Positions 41,025-50,435 are shown, counted from the first letter of the stretch. The stretch is DNA of 64,000 nucleotides from JBCDJG01 sp038748065 (GCA_038748065.1 JBCDJG010000005.1:1-64000); one strand, 5' to 3'. Numbers and translations are program-made. Notes: generated by a model not told the origin, from the letters alone.

Positions 41025-42278
41025 TCACGCGGGCAGGCGATGCTCTCCACGCAGCTGGTCTTCGAGCGTTTCGCGCTCTCGCGCCAGGTGAACGCGGGCG
41101 CCGTCCACCAATACCTCCGCTGCGCGTCCGCGGCTGTTGTAGTTGCAGCTCATGCCGAAGCCATAGGCACCCGCACCGAGGACAGCCAGCAGACTGCCGG
41201 TTGTTAGTGCCAGATCGCGCTGCTTGCCGAGAAAATCCGCCGATTCGCAGACTGGGCCAACCACATCCCAACGTGCACGCTGACCGCGCGCCGCCGGAGC
41301 GACGACCTGAATGTCCATCCACGCCTCGTATAACGCGGGTCGTATCAGATCATTCATGCCGGCGTCGACGATGGCGAAGCTGTGCTCTGGCGTTGGCTTG
41401 AGGTATTCGACGCGGGTCAGCAGAGCGCCTGCATTCGCAGCAATCGAACGCCCCGGTTCAAACACCAGCTGCAGATCACGCTCGCCGATCTCGGTGCGAA
41501 TCGCACTTATGTAATCGCTGACGCTGGGCGGCGCTTCGTCACCGTAGGTCACCCCAAGCCCGCCGCCAAGGTCCAGATGCCTGATATGAATGCCCTGCGA
41601 CGCGAGGTCGTCGACCAGTGCCAGGAGACGCCGCAGTGCGTCGATAAAAGGACTGAGCTGGGTCAATTGCGAGCCAATGTGGCAATCGACGCCTACCGCC
41701 TCGACATGGGGCAACTCACCGATGCGTTGGTACACCGCAGTCGCCGTGTCCATATCGACACCGAACTTGTTTTCTCGCAGGCCGGTCGAGATATAGGGGT
41801 GTGTCTGGGCATCTACATCGGGGTTCACGCGCACAGAGACGGGCGCCATTATGCCGAGCTCACCGGCAACGCGATTTAGGCTGTCGAGCTCCGGCTGAGA
41901 CTCGACGTTGAAGCAGTGAATGCCGGCTTGCAGGGCGCGCGTCATCTCATGTGGCTGCTTGCCAACCCCAGAGAAGACCACGCGGGATGGATCACCGCCC
42001 GCGGCGATCACGCGTTCCAGCTCGCCTACCGATACAATGTCAAAGCCGGAGCCGGCGCGAGCGAGCACATCGAGCACGGCCAGGTTTGAGTTGGCCTTAA
42101 CGGCATAGCACACCAGGCTGTCGCAGCCAGCTAGCGCATCGCGATATTCACCGTAGACCTGCTCCAGCGCCGCCCGCGAATAGACATAGCAGGGCGTCCC
42201 GAATTGCTCGGCGATCTCGGCCAGCGGCGTGGTCTCCACGTGGAGTGTGCCGTCGTCATGTCTATGAAAGTGGTTCAT
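41025..42278 (-). CDS. lysA: Diaminopimelate decarboxylase
   Basis: 417 aa from ATG 42278 (MNHFHRHDDG). The PLP-binding lysine is in CYAVKANSNLAVLD; HIGSQLTQLSPF, LDLGGGLGVTYG and EPGRSIAANAG are family signatures, and PVCESADFLGK contributes the active-site Cys. Performs the last step to lysine. Its start is 16 bp after the stop of the small lptM gene. Confidence 0.98.
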   Translation of the reverse strand: MNHFHRHDDGTLHVETTPLAEIAEQFGTPCYVYSRAALEQVYGEYRDALAGCDSLVCYAVKANSNLAVLDVLARAGSGFDIVSVGELERVIAAGGDPSRVVFSGVGKQPHEMTRALQAGIHCFNVESQPELDSLNRVAGELGIMAPVSVRVNPDVDAQTHPYISTGLRENKFGVDMDTATAVYQRIGELPHVEAVGVDCHIGSQLTQLSPFIDALRRLLALVDDLASQGIHIRHLDLGGGLGVTYGDEAPPSVSDYISAIRTEIGERDLQLVFEPGRSIAANAGALLTRVEYLKPTPEHSFAIVDAGMNDLIRPALYEAWMDIQVVAPAARGQRARWDVVGPVCESADFLGKQRDLALTTGSLLAVLGAGAYGFGMSCNYNSRGRAAEVLVDGARVHLARERETLEDQLRGEHRLPA

Positions 42279-42294
42279 ATTCACCGTCCCACTG

Positions 42295-42450
42295 TCAGGG
42301 GAGGAGGTCGGGTTGCACGTCGGGCAGCCGCTCCTCGGCTTCCTGCCGGCTTGGCTGTTCTTCACCCGGCAGATAGAGCGGGCCCATCTGGCCGCAGGCA
42401 CTCAGCATGCAGGTGGCCAGCAGACAGGCCAGCCCGATGACAGCGCGCAT
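42295..42450 (-). CDS. lptM: Small lipoprotein LptM (YifL)
   Basis: 51 aa. Sequence starts MRAVIGLACLLATCMLSACG, a lipoprotein signal with lipobox LSAC; the mature part begins CGQMGPLYLPGEEQ, the conserved CGxxGPLYxP motif of LptM/YifL. LptM stabilises oxidised LptD in the LPS translocon. Its place directly before lysA is the standard gammaproteobacterial location. Confidence 0.9.
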   Translation of the reverse strand: MRAVIGLACLLATCMLSACGQMGPLYLPGEEQPSRQEAEERLPDVQPDLLP

Positions 42451-42551
42451 CGCGCCCTCCCCTAAATTCAAAGCGCGCCATTATACCCTTGGCTAGTAAG
42501 GCGTGCGAGCAGGCCGTATGATGGCGCCACGGTTGCAATGAGGATGTTCAG

Positions 42552-42872
42552 GTGCTGTCAGACGTCGAGTACGAAGAGCAAATAGAAGCCACGATTCAGG
42601 CGCTCGAAGAGGCCCTGGATGAGGTCGAAGACGATGTCGACTACGAACTCGGGGGCGGCATCCTCACAGTCACTTTTACTAACGGCACCACCATCGTTGT
42701 CAGCCGCCAGCCACCGGTGAAACAGCTCTGGTTAGCAACGCGTTCCGGCGGCTATCACTACGAGTTCGACACGGATGCCAATGACTGGAAAGACACCAGA
42801 ACCGGGGGACTATTCACCCCCTTCCTGATCAAGGAGATGCTGGATCAGGGTGGAGTGGAGTTAGAACTCTGA
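42552..42872 (+). CDS. cyaY: Iron-sulfur assembly protein CyaY (bacterial frataxin)
   Basis: 106 aa from a GTG start (AGGA 7 bp upstream). Acidic first helix (EEQIEATIQALEEALDEVED) for iron binding, then the beta-sheet TVTFTNGTTIVVSRQPPVKQLWLA and GGYHYEFD. Modulates IscS-driven cluster assembly. Divergent from lptM-lysA, as in Pseudomonas. Confidence 0.95.
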   Translation: MLSDVEYEEQIEATIQALEEALDEVEDDVDYELGGGILTVTFTNGTTIVVSRQPPVKQLWLATRSGGYHYEFDTDANDWKDTRTGGLFTPFLIKEMLDQGGVELEL

Positions 42873-42904
42873 AAAAGTGCATTTTCAAGCACGGTCTGGC
42901 GCGC

Positions 42905-42997
42905 GGCGTATTGCCTGCAGGGACCGCTTAAAGCGGGCATCCGTGCCAGCTTGTCCTCGGCCATCAATGCCTCACACATCCCTGCAGGCAATACGCC
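42905..42997. repeat. 19-bp perfect inverted repeat with nested hairpin between cyaY and argH
   Basis: Arms GGCGTATTGCCTGCAGGGA (42905-42923) and its exact complement (42979-42997) enclose 55 bp. Directly inside the left arm CCGCT-TAA-AGCGG forms a second hairpin, and each arm contains the palindrome CCTGCAGG. There is no T tract, so it is not a simple intrinsic terminator. Between convergent genes. Could be a REP/MITE-like element or an RNA-folding transcript end. Confidence 0.75.
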
Positions 42998-43044
42998 ACC
43001 CGCCAGCCCTGCATCGAGTGGCTGATAGTTGAAGAGCTAACTAA

Positions 43045-44448
43045 CTAACGCGAATCGAGTCGCTCTAGAGCACGCTTTGCGGCAGCGGTCACTTGATCTG
43101 GCGCTGTGCCGCCGAGGTGGTTGCGGGCGGCGATGGAGCCTTCCAGCGTTAGAACGTCGAAAACATCTTCGCTGATCGTGTCGCAAAATCCCTGCAGCGT
43201 GGCGAGATCCATCTCGGCGAGGTCGAGGCCGGTGTCGACGCCATGGGCGACAGCCTTGCCAACGACTTCGTGGGCGTCGCGGAACGGGAGCCCCTTGCGG
43301 ACGAGGTAATCTGCGAGGTCAGTGGCGGTGGAGAAACCGCGCAGTGCGGCTTCGCGCATGGCCTCTTTACGCGGAATGATCGCGGGCACCATGTCGGCGA
43401 ATGCACGCAGGGAGTCAAAGACGGTGTCGATCGTGTCGAACAGCGGTTCCTTGTCTTCCTGGTTGTCCTTGTTGTAGGCCAGTGGCTGGCTTTTCATCAG
43501 CGTCAGTAGTGACAGCAGGTGGCCGTTGACGCGGCCGACTTTGCCCCGCACGAGTTCCGGAACGTCGGGGTTCTTTTTCTGCGGCATGATGGAGGAGCCC
43601 GTACAGAAGCGATCGGGCAGCTCAATAAAGCCAAACTGTGCGGAGGTCCATAAGACGAGCTCTTCGGAGATGCGCGACAGGTGTGTCATCAACAGCGCGG
43701 CGAAGCTGCAGAATTCGATCGCGAAGTCACGGTCGGAAACCGAGTCCAGCGAGTTCTCCGTAGGCCGATCGAAGCCCAGGGCCTGCGCCGTGAGGTGGCG
43801 ATCAATAGGGTAGGTGGTGCCAGCAAGCGCGGCCGCGCCAAGCGGCGATTGATTGAGCCTTGCGCGGCAATCCATCAGCCGGCCGTAATCGCGCTGCAGC
43901 ATTTCATTCCAGGCGAGCAGGTGGTGACCGAAGCTGACTGGCTGGGCGGTCTGCAGGTGGGTAAAGCCCGGCATGATGGTGCCAGTGTTCAGCGCTGCCA
44001 GGCTGATGGTACCGCGCTGCAAGCGGGTGAGCTCTTCGGCAATGCTATCAATGGCGCTGCGAAGATAGAGCCGTATGTCCGTTGCCACCTGATCGTTGCG
44101 CGAGCGGCCGGTGTGCAGCTTTTTACCGGTGACACCAATGAGCTCTGTTAAGCGAGCTTCTATATTCATGTGCACGTCTTCAAGCGCTATCGACCAGGTA
44201 AACGTGCCGGCGTCTATCTCGGACTGAATTGTGGCAAGACCCTGTTCTATGCTCGCAAGCTCGTCAGCGGTCAGGACGCCGACTGCCTGTAACATGGAGG
44301 CATGTGCGAGTGAGCCCTCGATGTCCTCGCGGGCCATGCGCTGGTCGAAGTTCACCGACGCCGTGAAGCGCTGCACAAACTCGTCAGTCGCTTCGCTGAA
44401 GCGGCCGCCCCAGAGCTTGCTGGTGTCGTTCTCCTTGTCCTGGCTCAT
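43045..44448 (-). CDS. argH: Argininosuccinate lyase
   Basis: 467 aa. Fumarase/aspartase superfamily signature GSSIMPQKKNPD with catalytic Ser, plus LWGGRFSEATDEFVQRFTAS at the N-terminus and HTGRSRNDQVATDIRLYLR. Final step of arginine synthesis. Divergent from hemC (119 bp), the arrangement seen in Pseudomonas. The gene ends just after the inverted repeat. Confidence 0.98.
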   Translation of the reverse strand: MSQDKENDTSKLWGGRFSEATDEFVQRFTASVNFDQRMAREDIEGSLAHASMLQAVGVLTADELASIEQGLATIQSEIDAGTFTWSIALEDVHMNIEARLTELIGVTGKKLHTGRSRNDQVATDIRLYLRSAIDSIAEELTRLQRGTISLAALNTGTIMPGFTHLQTAQPVSFGHHLLAWNEMLQRDYGRLMDCRARLNQSPLGAAALAGTTYPIDRHLTAQALGFDRPTENSLDSVSDRDFAIEFCSFAALLMTHLSRISEELVLWTSAQFGFIELPDRFCTGSSIMPQKKNPDVPELVRGKVGRVNGHLLSLLTLMKSQPLAYNKDNQEDKEPLFDTIDTVFDSLRAFADMVPAIIPRKEAMREAALRGFSTATDLADYLVRKGLPFRDAHEVVGKAVAHGVDTGLDLAEMDLATLQGFCDTISEDVFDVLTLEGSIAARNHLGGTAPDQVTAAAKRALERLDSR

Positions 44449-44567
44449 GGCCCTGTCCCCGATGCATTAACAACCCAACGGAGTCTACCAGATTCGCGGT
44501 CCTGGACGTCTCTCGCCGCTGGCTGCGGCGGCTGCTATGATGCCCTCCGCAAGCCAGGAATCGCCGC

Positions 44568-45494
44568 ATGCCCCAAACACTAACAATTGCAACCCGGGAA
44601 AGCCCGCTGGCGCTGTGGCAGGCGCATTTCGTTCGCGACGCGCTGACCGAGGCTCATCCGGACCTGCAGGTCAAGTTGTTGGGCATGACCTCCAGGGGCG
44701 ATCAGATTCTGGATAAGCCGCTCGCCAAGGTGGGAGGCAAGGGCCTGTTTGTTAAAGAACTGGAAGTCGCGCTACTCGATAAATCTGCAGATATCGCAGT
44801 GCACTCGATGAAAGATGTGCCTATGGAGTTTCCTGCCGGACTGCAGCTTGGTGTGATCTGCGAGCGTGAAGATCCTCGGGACGCCTTTGTCAGCAATCGC
44901 TTTGAATCGCTGGCAGATCTGCCGCCGGGTAGCGTGGTTGGAACATCGAGTCTGCGCCGCGAGTGCCAGCTCCGCACGCGGCGGCCTGATCTCGAGGTTC
45001 GCTTCCTGCGCGGCAATGTAAACACGCGCCTGCGCAAGCTCGATGAGGGGCAGTATGATGCGATCATTCTTGCCAGTGCCGGACTGCTGCGCCTGGAGAT
45101 GGGCGAGCGTATTCGGGAGCGCATCGCCGTGGAAGCCTCACTGCCGGCGGGTGGTCAGGGAGCCGTCGGCGTCGAGCTGCGCAGTGACGACGAAGCCACA
45201 ATGGCTCGTCTTGCCTGTCTGCACCATGAGCCGACGGCCGCGCGAGTGCGCGCTGAGCGCGCGCTGAATCGGCGCCTGAACGGTGGCTGCCAGGTGCCTA
45301 TCGCAGCGTATGCAGTGCTCGAGCGGGATGAACTCTACTTGCGCGGGCTGGTCGGTGAGCCTGACGGCTCATTGACCCTGCGCGCGGAGGCACGGGCCCC
45401 GGTCGCCGATGCCGAGGCCTTGGGCGTCAGCGTGGCTGAGGATTTGCTGGCGCAGGGCGCCGCTGCCATTTTGGAAAGATCCTATAGTGCCTGA
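44568..45494 (+). CDS. hemC: Hydroxymethylbilane synthase (porphobilinogen deaminase)
   Basis: 308 aa. IATRESPLALWQAHFVRDAL, VHSMKDVPMEFP and GTSSLRRECQLRTRRPDLEV are hallmarks; the dipyrromethane cofactor attaches to Cys in RRLNGGCQVPIAAYA. It assembles four porphobilinogen units into hydroxymethylbilane. Its end overlaps hemD by 8 bp, starting a coupled haem operon hemC-hemD-hemX-hemY. Confidence 0.98.
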   Translation: MPQTLTIATRESPLALWQAHFVRDALTEAHPDLQVKLLGMTSRGDQILDKPLAKVGGKGLFVKELEVALLDKSADIAVHSMKDVPMEFPAGLQLGVICEREDPRDAFVSNRFESLADLPPGSVVGTSSLRRECQLRTRRPDLEVRFLRGNVNTRLRKLDEGQYDAIILASAGLLRLEMGERIRERIAVEASLPAGGQGAVGVELRSDDEATMARLACLHHEPTAARVRAERALNRRLNGGCQVPIAAYAVLERDELYLRGLVGEPDGSLTLRAEARAPVADAEALGVSVAEDLLAQGAAAILERSYSA

Positions 45495-46263
45495 GGGCCG
45501 CGTGCTTATCACACGGCCAGCCGGGCAGGGCGCAGGCCTTATCGGCCGTCTCGAGGGCCTCGGTTTTCAGGCCAGTCATCAACCCATGTTGGAACTCGTG
45601 GCGCAAGCTGCGCCCGACGCGGTGCAACGGAGCCTTCTACTCGATCTCGACCAGTATCAGCATGTCATTTTTGTCAGTGCCAATGCGGTCAGGTTCGGGA
45701 TGGGCTGGATCGAAGATTTTTGGCCTCAGCTTCCGGTAGGCATTGCCTGGTATACCGTTGGAATGGCAAGCGCGAACGCCCTGGCCGCCTATGGTATTAC
45801 GGCCTCAACTCCGGGTGCAGACATGAGTAGCGAAGGCTTGCTGGGTCTGGACGGTCTGCTTGAACCGAGGGATGAACGGGTATTGCTGGTCAAGGGCGAA
45901 GGCGGGCGCCAGACGCTGGGCTCGGAGCTCAAGCGTCGCGGGGCTCGCGTAGATGAACTCGCCTGTTATCGACGGCAAGCACCCGCGTTGGCCGGGGGCG
46001 AGCTGGCTAGGGTGCTGGCGGATCAGCGTATCGAGATCGTCGTGCTCAGTTCCGGCGAAGGCCTGGACAATTTCCTGGCATTGCTTAGCCCGGTAGAAAG
46101 CACTAAGTTAGTGGGAATAGAGATACTGGTGCCCTCGGAGCGGGTAGCGCAGCAGGCGCGGGAGCGTGGCCTGCAGGGCGTTCGGGTGTCGCTCAATGCC
46201 TCTGATGAGGCAGTCACGAGCGCCCTGCTCGAGTGGCGAGACGGTGCAGGAGACAATGAGTGA
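45487..46263 (+). CDS. hemD: Uroporphyrinogen-III synthase
   Basis: 258 aa from GTG 45487, inside the hemC end (VPEGRVLITRPAGQGAGLI). Low-conservation family, recognised by HVIFVSANAVRFG, YTVGMASANALAAYG, LLVKGEGGRQTLGSEL and VLSSGEGLDNFL in order. It closes and inverts ring D of the tetrapyrrole. Its stop overlaps the hemX GTG (4 bp). Confidence 0.94.
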   Translation: MPEGRVLITRPAGQGAGLIGRLEGLGFQASHQPMLELVAQAAPDAVQRSLLLDLDQYQHVIFVSANAVRFGMGWIEDFWPQLPVGIAWYTVGMASANALAAYGITASTPGADMSSEGLLGLDGLLEPRDERVLLVKGEGGRQTLGSELKRRGARVDELACYRRQAPALAGGELARVLADQRIEIVVLSSGEGLDNFLALLSPVESTKLVGIEILVPSERVAQQARERGLQGVRVSLNASDEAVTSALLEWRDGAGDNE

Positions 46264-47576
46264 GCGATAAGGAAAACAAGCCCGGGACAGCGTCGGGGGA
46301 GGGCGCTGCAAGCCCGACTGATCTGGAAATAGAGCTAGAGCTTGAGGAGGTAAAGGAGCCCGAGCCGGAAGCCGCTTCAGAAACGGAGCCCCAGCCCGAG
46401 CCGGATGTCGCTCCCGAGTCCGAGCCAGTACTCCAGGGTATGACTGATAGCACGCCGAAGGCGGCGGCGATGACAGAGACGGACCCGGGGCCCTTTGCTG
46501 AGCCTGCCTCGCCGCGGCGCGGCAGCGGCCCCGTTGCCTGGCTTGCGCTCTTGCTGGCCCTGCTTCTCGGCGGAGGCATAGCCGGTGGCGCTTACTGGGC
46601 CTATCCCCAATTGCAAGCGCTGACGCAGCGCAATACGGAGCTGGAATCAGATCTGGAACGACTGCAGCAGCAGGCGTCGGCGCGACAGGATCAGGCGCAG
46701 CGCATTTCGCAGCTGGAGCAAAATCTGGAGCGTAAATTCAGTGCGGCAGAGAGCTCTCTTGCGGCCGAAACCCAGCGCAGTGAACAGCTACTGCAGCAGA
46801 AGTTGGGCCGCTTCGAGGGGATGCTGAATCAGCAGCGAGCGGAACTGGCCCGCTACGGCGCCAACGACCGCAAAGAGTGGCTGTTGGCTGAGGCTGAGTA
46901 TCTGCTGCGCCTTGCAAATCAGAGATTGGTAATGGCCGGCGATGTAATGTCTGCGCAGGCCCTGCTAAGCAGTGCTGACGATATTCTGGAAGAGCTGGAT
47001 GATGTGTCGCTCTATGACGCCCGGGCCGCGGTTGCTGCTGATCTTGCGGCCCTGCGCGCTGTACCCCGGGTTGACGTCCAGGGCATCTACCTGCGGCTTG
47101 CGGCCCTCAGTGAGCAGGCTGACAGGCTGGTAATTTTTCAGATGCCTGAGCTCGAGGTGCTACCCGAGTTGCCTGAGGAGGACAGCTGGCAGGCGCGTTT
47201 GGCCCAGGGCTACGATGCCGCCTTGGCCAAGCTGTCGGATTACATTATTATCCGACGCCGCGACGTCCCGATGCAGGCGCTGATGGACCCTCAGTGGGAA
47301 GGCCTGGTGCGGCAAAACCTGCGTATGCTGCTCGAGCAGGCCCAGGTGGCACTGTTGTCCGGGAACCAGGGCCTGTACGAGCAGAGTCTAGAACGCGCTG
47401 AAATGTGGGTGGGTGAGTTTTTTGAATCCGACGAGTCGACGGCACTGGCCATGGCCCGTGAGATTCGAGAGCTGCAGGCCAATCGCGTCGATGTCGAGCT
47501 GCCTAATGTGAGTCGCTCCCTGGCTGAGGTCGACAAGGCTATTTTGCTGCGCACGGCAACAGGAGGCGAGGGCTGA
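46260..47576 (+). CDS. hemX: HemX-like membrane protein of the haem operon
   Basis: 438 aa from GTG 46260 with AGGAG upstream; the overlapping ATG at 46256 hits a stop at once. Layout: acidic Glu/Pro-rich N-terminus (about 75 residues), one TM helix (WLALLLALLLGGGIAGGAYW), a coiled coil (LESDLERLQQQASARQDQAQ), then the periplasmic HemX domain (EWLLAEAEYLLRLANQRLVM). Often labelled uroporphyrinogen-III methyltransferase, but it lacks the SAM-binding methyltransferase fold, so that label is not supported here. Role in haem synthesis is structural or unknown. Confidence 0.93.
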   Translation: MSDKENKPGTASGEGAASPTDLEIELELEEVKEPEPEAASETEPQPEPDVAPESEPVLQGMTDSTPKAAAMTETDPGPFAEPASPRRGSGPVAWLALLLALLLGGGIAGGAYWAYPQLQALTQRNTELESDLERLQQQASARQDQAQRISQLEQNLERKFSAAESSLAAETQRSEQLLQQKLGRFEGMLNQQRAELARYGANDRKEWLLAEAEYLLRLANQRLVMAGDVMSAQALLSSADDILEELDDVSLYDARAAVAADLAALRAVPRVDVQGIYLRLAALSEQADRLVIFQMPELEVLPELPEEDSWQARLAQGYDAALAKLSDYIIIRRRDVPMQALMDPQWEGLVRQNLRMLLEQAQVALLSGNQGLYEQSLERAEMWVGEFFESDESTALAMAREIRELQANRVDVELPNVSRSLAEVDKAILLRTATGGEG

Positions 47577-47577
47577 C

Positions 47578-48837
47578 ATGCGCACCCTGTTACTGCTTGC
47601 GCTGTTTGCTCTTTTCGCGGGGGTCGGCGTTGTAGCCCTGATCGAGACTGATCCAGGCTATGTGCTGATCGCCTACGGCAATTACACCCTGGAAAGCAGC
47701 CTCTGGGTGTTTCTCGTGCTCTTTGCTCTCTTCACCGGTCTGCTGTACTTGCTGCTGCGGCTGCTGCGGCGACTGCTTGCCAGCAATCGAACGTTGATGG
47801 GTTGGCTGGGCGGGCGGCGCGCCCGGGTCTCGCAGCGCCTCACCACGCGAGGCCTGATAAACGTGATAGAGGGTAACTGGATACGAGCCCGGCGGCAGCT
47901 GCTGCGCGGAGCTGTAAACAACGAATCTCCTTTGTTGAACTATCTGATGGCGGCGCGGGCCAGCTTTGAGCTGGGCGAGATGGATAAGGTGCGCGAATAC
48001 CTCGGCGCTGCCGAGGACAGTGACGCCGAGGCGGGCATCGCGGTGGAGCTCACCCAGGCCGAGCTGAAGCTCGCAGGCGGCCAATATGAACAAGCCCTGG
48101 CGACATTGGTGCGAGCCCGGCGCAACGCCGGCAAACATCCGCAGGTGCTGGGGCTGCTGGCGCGCGCTTATCGGGGCCTCGAAGACTGGGACAGTCTCGA
48201 GAGTCTGCTGCCCGAACTGTCCAAATATGGCGTCTACGATCAGGCGCAGATGGATGCGCTCAGCCGGGAGCTTTATGATCATCAGCTGCAGGCTGCTGCC
48301 GGTAACGTGGCTGGCCTCGCCAGTCGCTGGCAGGCGGTTCCTGCCAATCTGAAAACAGACGAGGCGATGCAGACTGCCTATGTCGAAGCGCTGTTGTCTT
48401 GTGAGGCCTACGACGAGGCGGCAAAATTCCTGCAAAAGTCGCTGAAAAAGCAGTGGCTTTCACAGCTTGCCAGGTGCTACGGCGGCCTGCAGGGCCAGCG
48501 TTTGCCGAAGTATCGCGCGCAGGCTGAAGCCTGGCTGTCGGCCCATGGTAAGGATCGCAATCTGTTGATGGCCCTGGGTCGACTGTGCTGTCGCGAAGAA
48601 CAGTGGTCGAAGGCACGTGAGTACTTCGAGAAGGCGCATGAGCTGGAAGCGACGCCAGAGGTGTGTGCTGAGCTCGGACGACTTTTATCTGCAATGGGCG
48701 AACCCCGGCCTGCGGGGGCTTATTTCCGTGAAGGCCTGCTGTTGGCTGCGCAGCTGCAGGAGCTACCGGGGCCTGCGCCCGCGTTGCAACATGACGAGGT
48801 GCCACGCCTTGAGCAACCCGAAGGCATCGCGCAATAA
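47578..48837 (+). CDS. hemY: HemY, TPR membrane protein of the haem operon
   Basis: 419 aa. Two N-terminal TM helices (LLLLALFALFAGVGVVALI and SSLWVFLVLFALFTGLLYLL) followed by TPR-like helices (ARASFELGEMDKVREYLGAA, LGRLCCREEQWSKAREYFEK). Family PF07219, coupled to hemX by 1 bp. The last 19 bp including the stop are repeated in tandem immediately downstream. Confidence 0.94.
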   Translation: MRTLLLLALFALFAGVGVVALIETDPGYVLIAYGNYTLESSLWVFLVLFALFTGLLYLLLRLLRRLLASNRTLMGWLGGRRARVSQRLTTRGLINVIEGNWIRARRQLLRGAVNNESPLLNYLMAARASFELGEMDKVREYLGAAEDSDAEAGIAVELTQAELKLAGGQYEQALATLVRARRNAGKHPQVLGLLARAYRGLEDWDSLESLLPELSKYGVYDQAQMDALSRELYDHQLQAAAGNVAGLASRWQAVPANLKTDEAMQTAYVEALLSCEAYDEAAKFLQKSLKKQWLSQLARCYGGLQGQRLPKYRAQAEAWLSAHGKDRNLLMALGRLCCREEQWSKAREYFEKAHELEATPEVCAELGRLLSAMGEPRPAGAYFREGLLLAAQLQELPGPAPALQHDEVPRLEQPEGIAQ

Positions 48838-48860
48838 AAAACGAAGGCATCGCGCAATAA
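48819..48860 (+). repeat. Tandem duplication of the hemY 3' end
   Basis: CGAAGGCATCGCGCAATAA occurs at 48819-48837 (the final hemY codons and stop) and at 48842-48860 with AAAA between (period 23 bp). Looks like a recent slippage or duplication event; the second copy is outside the gene. Confidence 0.85.
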
Positions 48861-48953
48861 CGGTACAGCGCGATAAGTTGTCGTAGACAAGCATAACGCT
48901 GAATAGAGTTGCCGCCGAACAAGGTATATCCCAGCAGTGGCAGAGCGCAGCGC

Positions 48954-50435
48954 TCAGTCGATACCGAGGTCCTGCCACAGGGTGTCTATGCGCTTGCTGA
49001 CTTCCGGGTCACGCTGAATAGGCTCACCCCATTCCCGATTGGTTTCACCGGGCCACTTGTTGGTGGCGTCCATGCCCACCTTGGAGCCGAGCCCGGAGAC
49101 TGGTGAGGCAAAATCCAGGTAGTCAATGGGGGTGTCGTCTACGAATACGCAATCGCGACGCGGATCCATGCGTGTTGTCATGGCCCAGACGACATCGTTC
49201 CAGTCGCGTGCGTTAACATCGTCGTCGGTGACAATGACGAACTTGGTGTACATGAACTGGCGCAGGAAAGACCAGGTTCCCAGCATGACCCGTTTAGCGT
49301 GGCCTGGATACTCCTTGCGCATGGTGATAACGGCCATGCGGTATGAGCAGCCCTCCGGCGGCAGGTAGAAATCTACGATCTCGGGGAACTGCTTTTGCAG
49401 TAGCGGGATGAAGACCTCATTCAGGGCCACCCCAAGCACGGACGGCTCGTCCGGTGGCCGACCGGTATAGGTGCTGTGATAGATGGGGTTCTCGCGATGG
49501 GTGATGGCGCTGACCGTGAACACCGGGAAGCGATCGACTTCGTTGTAGTAGCCAGTGTGATCGCCAAAGGGTCCCTCATCGGCCTCTTCGTCATCTGCGA
49601 GGTAGCCTTCGAGTATGAACTCCGACGTCGCCGGGACCTGCAGGCCAAATTCGCGGCACAGTTCTGTATGGCAGTTCGCCACCGCGGTCTTGCCACCGCG
49701 CAGCAGGCCCGCGAAAGCGTACTCGGACAAGCCGTCCGGGACAGGCGTTACCGCGCCTAGCGTCGTTGCCGGATCTGCGCCGAGGGCGATGGCCACGGGA
49801 TAGTGCTTGCCAGGGTTTTTCTCGCGCCAGGCGCGGTAGTCCAGGGCGCCACCACGGTGCGACAGCCAGCGCATGATCAGCTTGTTGCGGCCGATCAGCT
49901 GCATGCGGTAAATGCCGAGATTTTGACGTTCCTGGCCAGGCCCCTTGGTAATAACCAGCGGCCAGGTGACCAGCGGGCCGGCATCGCCCGGCCAGCAGGT
50001 CTGTATAGGCATCTTGTAAAGATCTACCGCCTCACCCTCGATCACGTGCTGCTGACACACCGGCTTGCGGACCAGCTTCGGTCCCATATCAAGCACCTTG
50101 CGCAAGAGCGGGGCCTTGTCGACAAGATCCCTCATGCCCTTGGGCGGGTCAGGCTGCCGCAGGTAGGCGAGCAGTTCGCCGATTTCTCGGAGTGCAGTGA
50201 TGTTTTCCGCGCCCATGCCCAAGGCCACCCGCTGTTCGGTGCCGAACAGATTGGCGAGAACTGGCACGTCAAAGCCTTTAGGGTTTTCAAAGAGGAGCGC
50301 TGGGCCAGCGCGACGTAGCGTGCGGTCCGCAATCTCGGTCATTTCGAGATTGGGGTCGACCTCCGCACGGATGCGTTTGAGTTCGCCGCGCTCTTCGAGA
50401 GCGGCAATGAATTCTCTTAAATCGGCGTATTTCAT
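48954..50435 (-). CDS. ubiD: UbiD-type 4-hydroxy-3-polyprenylbenzoate decarboxylase
   Basis: 493 aa, standard UbiD length. Prenylated-FMN-dependent decarboxylase of ubiquinone synthesis. Recognised by MKYADLREFIAALEERGELK, PLVITKGPGQERQNLGIYRM, MRWLSHRGGALDYR, EGPFGDHTGYYN and the C-terminal KVGMDATNKWPGETNREW. No ubiX in this window. Confidence 0.96.
   Translation of the reverse strand: MKYADLREFIAALEERGELKRIRAEVDPNLEMTEIADRTLRRAGPALLFENPKGFDVPVLANLFGTEQRVALGMGAENITALREIGELLAYLRQPDPPKGMRDLVDKAPLLRKVLDMGPKLVRKPVCQQHVIEGEAVDLYKMPIQTCWPGDAGPLVTWPLVITKGPGQERQNLGIYRMQLIGRNKLIMRWLSHRGGALDYRAWREKNPGKHYPVAIALGADPATTLGAVTPVPDGLSEYAFAGLLRGGKTAVANCHTELCREFGLQVPATSEFILEGYLADDEEADEGPFGDHTGYYNEVDRFPVFTVSAITHRENPIYHSTYTGRPPDEPSVLGVALNEVFIPLLQKQFPEIVDFYLPPEGCSYRMAVITMRKEYPGHAKRVMLGTWSFLRQFMYTKFVIVTDDDVNARDWNDVVWAMTTRMDPRRDCVFVDDTPIDYLDFASPVSGLGSKVGMDATNKWPGETNREWGEPIQRDPEVSKRIDTLWQDLGID

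Noticed and set aside
46260..47576. Uroporphyrinogen-III methyltransferase
   Set aside because: Common database label for HemX, but no SAM-binding methyltransferase motifs are seen.
47590..48435. Minus-strand open frame of 281 codons opposite hemY
   Set aside because: HemY with TM helices and TPR repeats on the plus strand explains the region.
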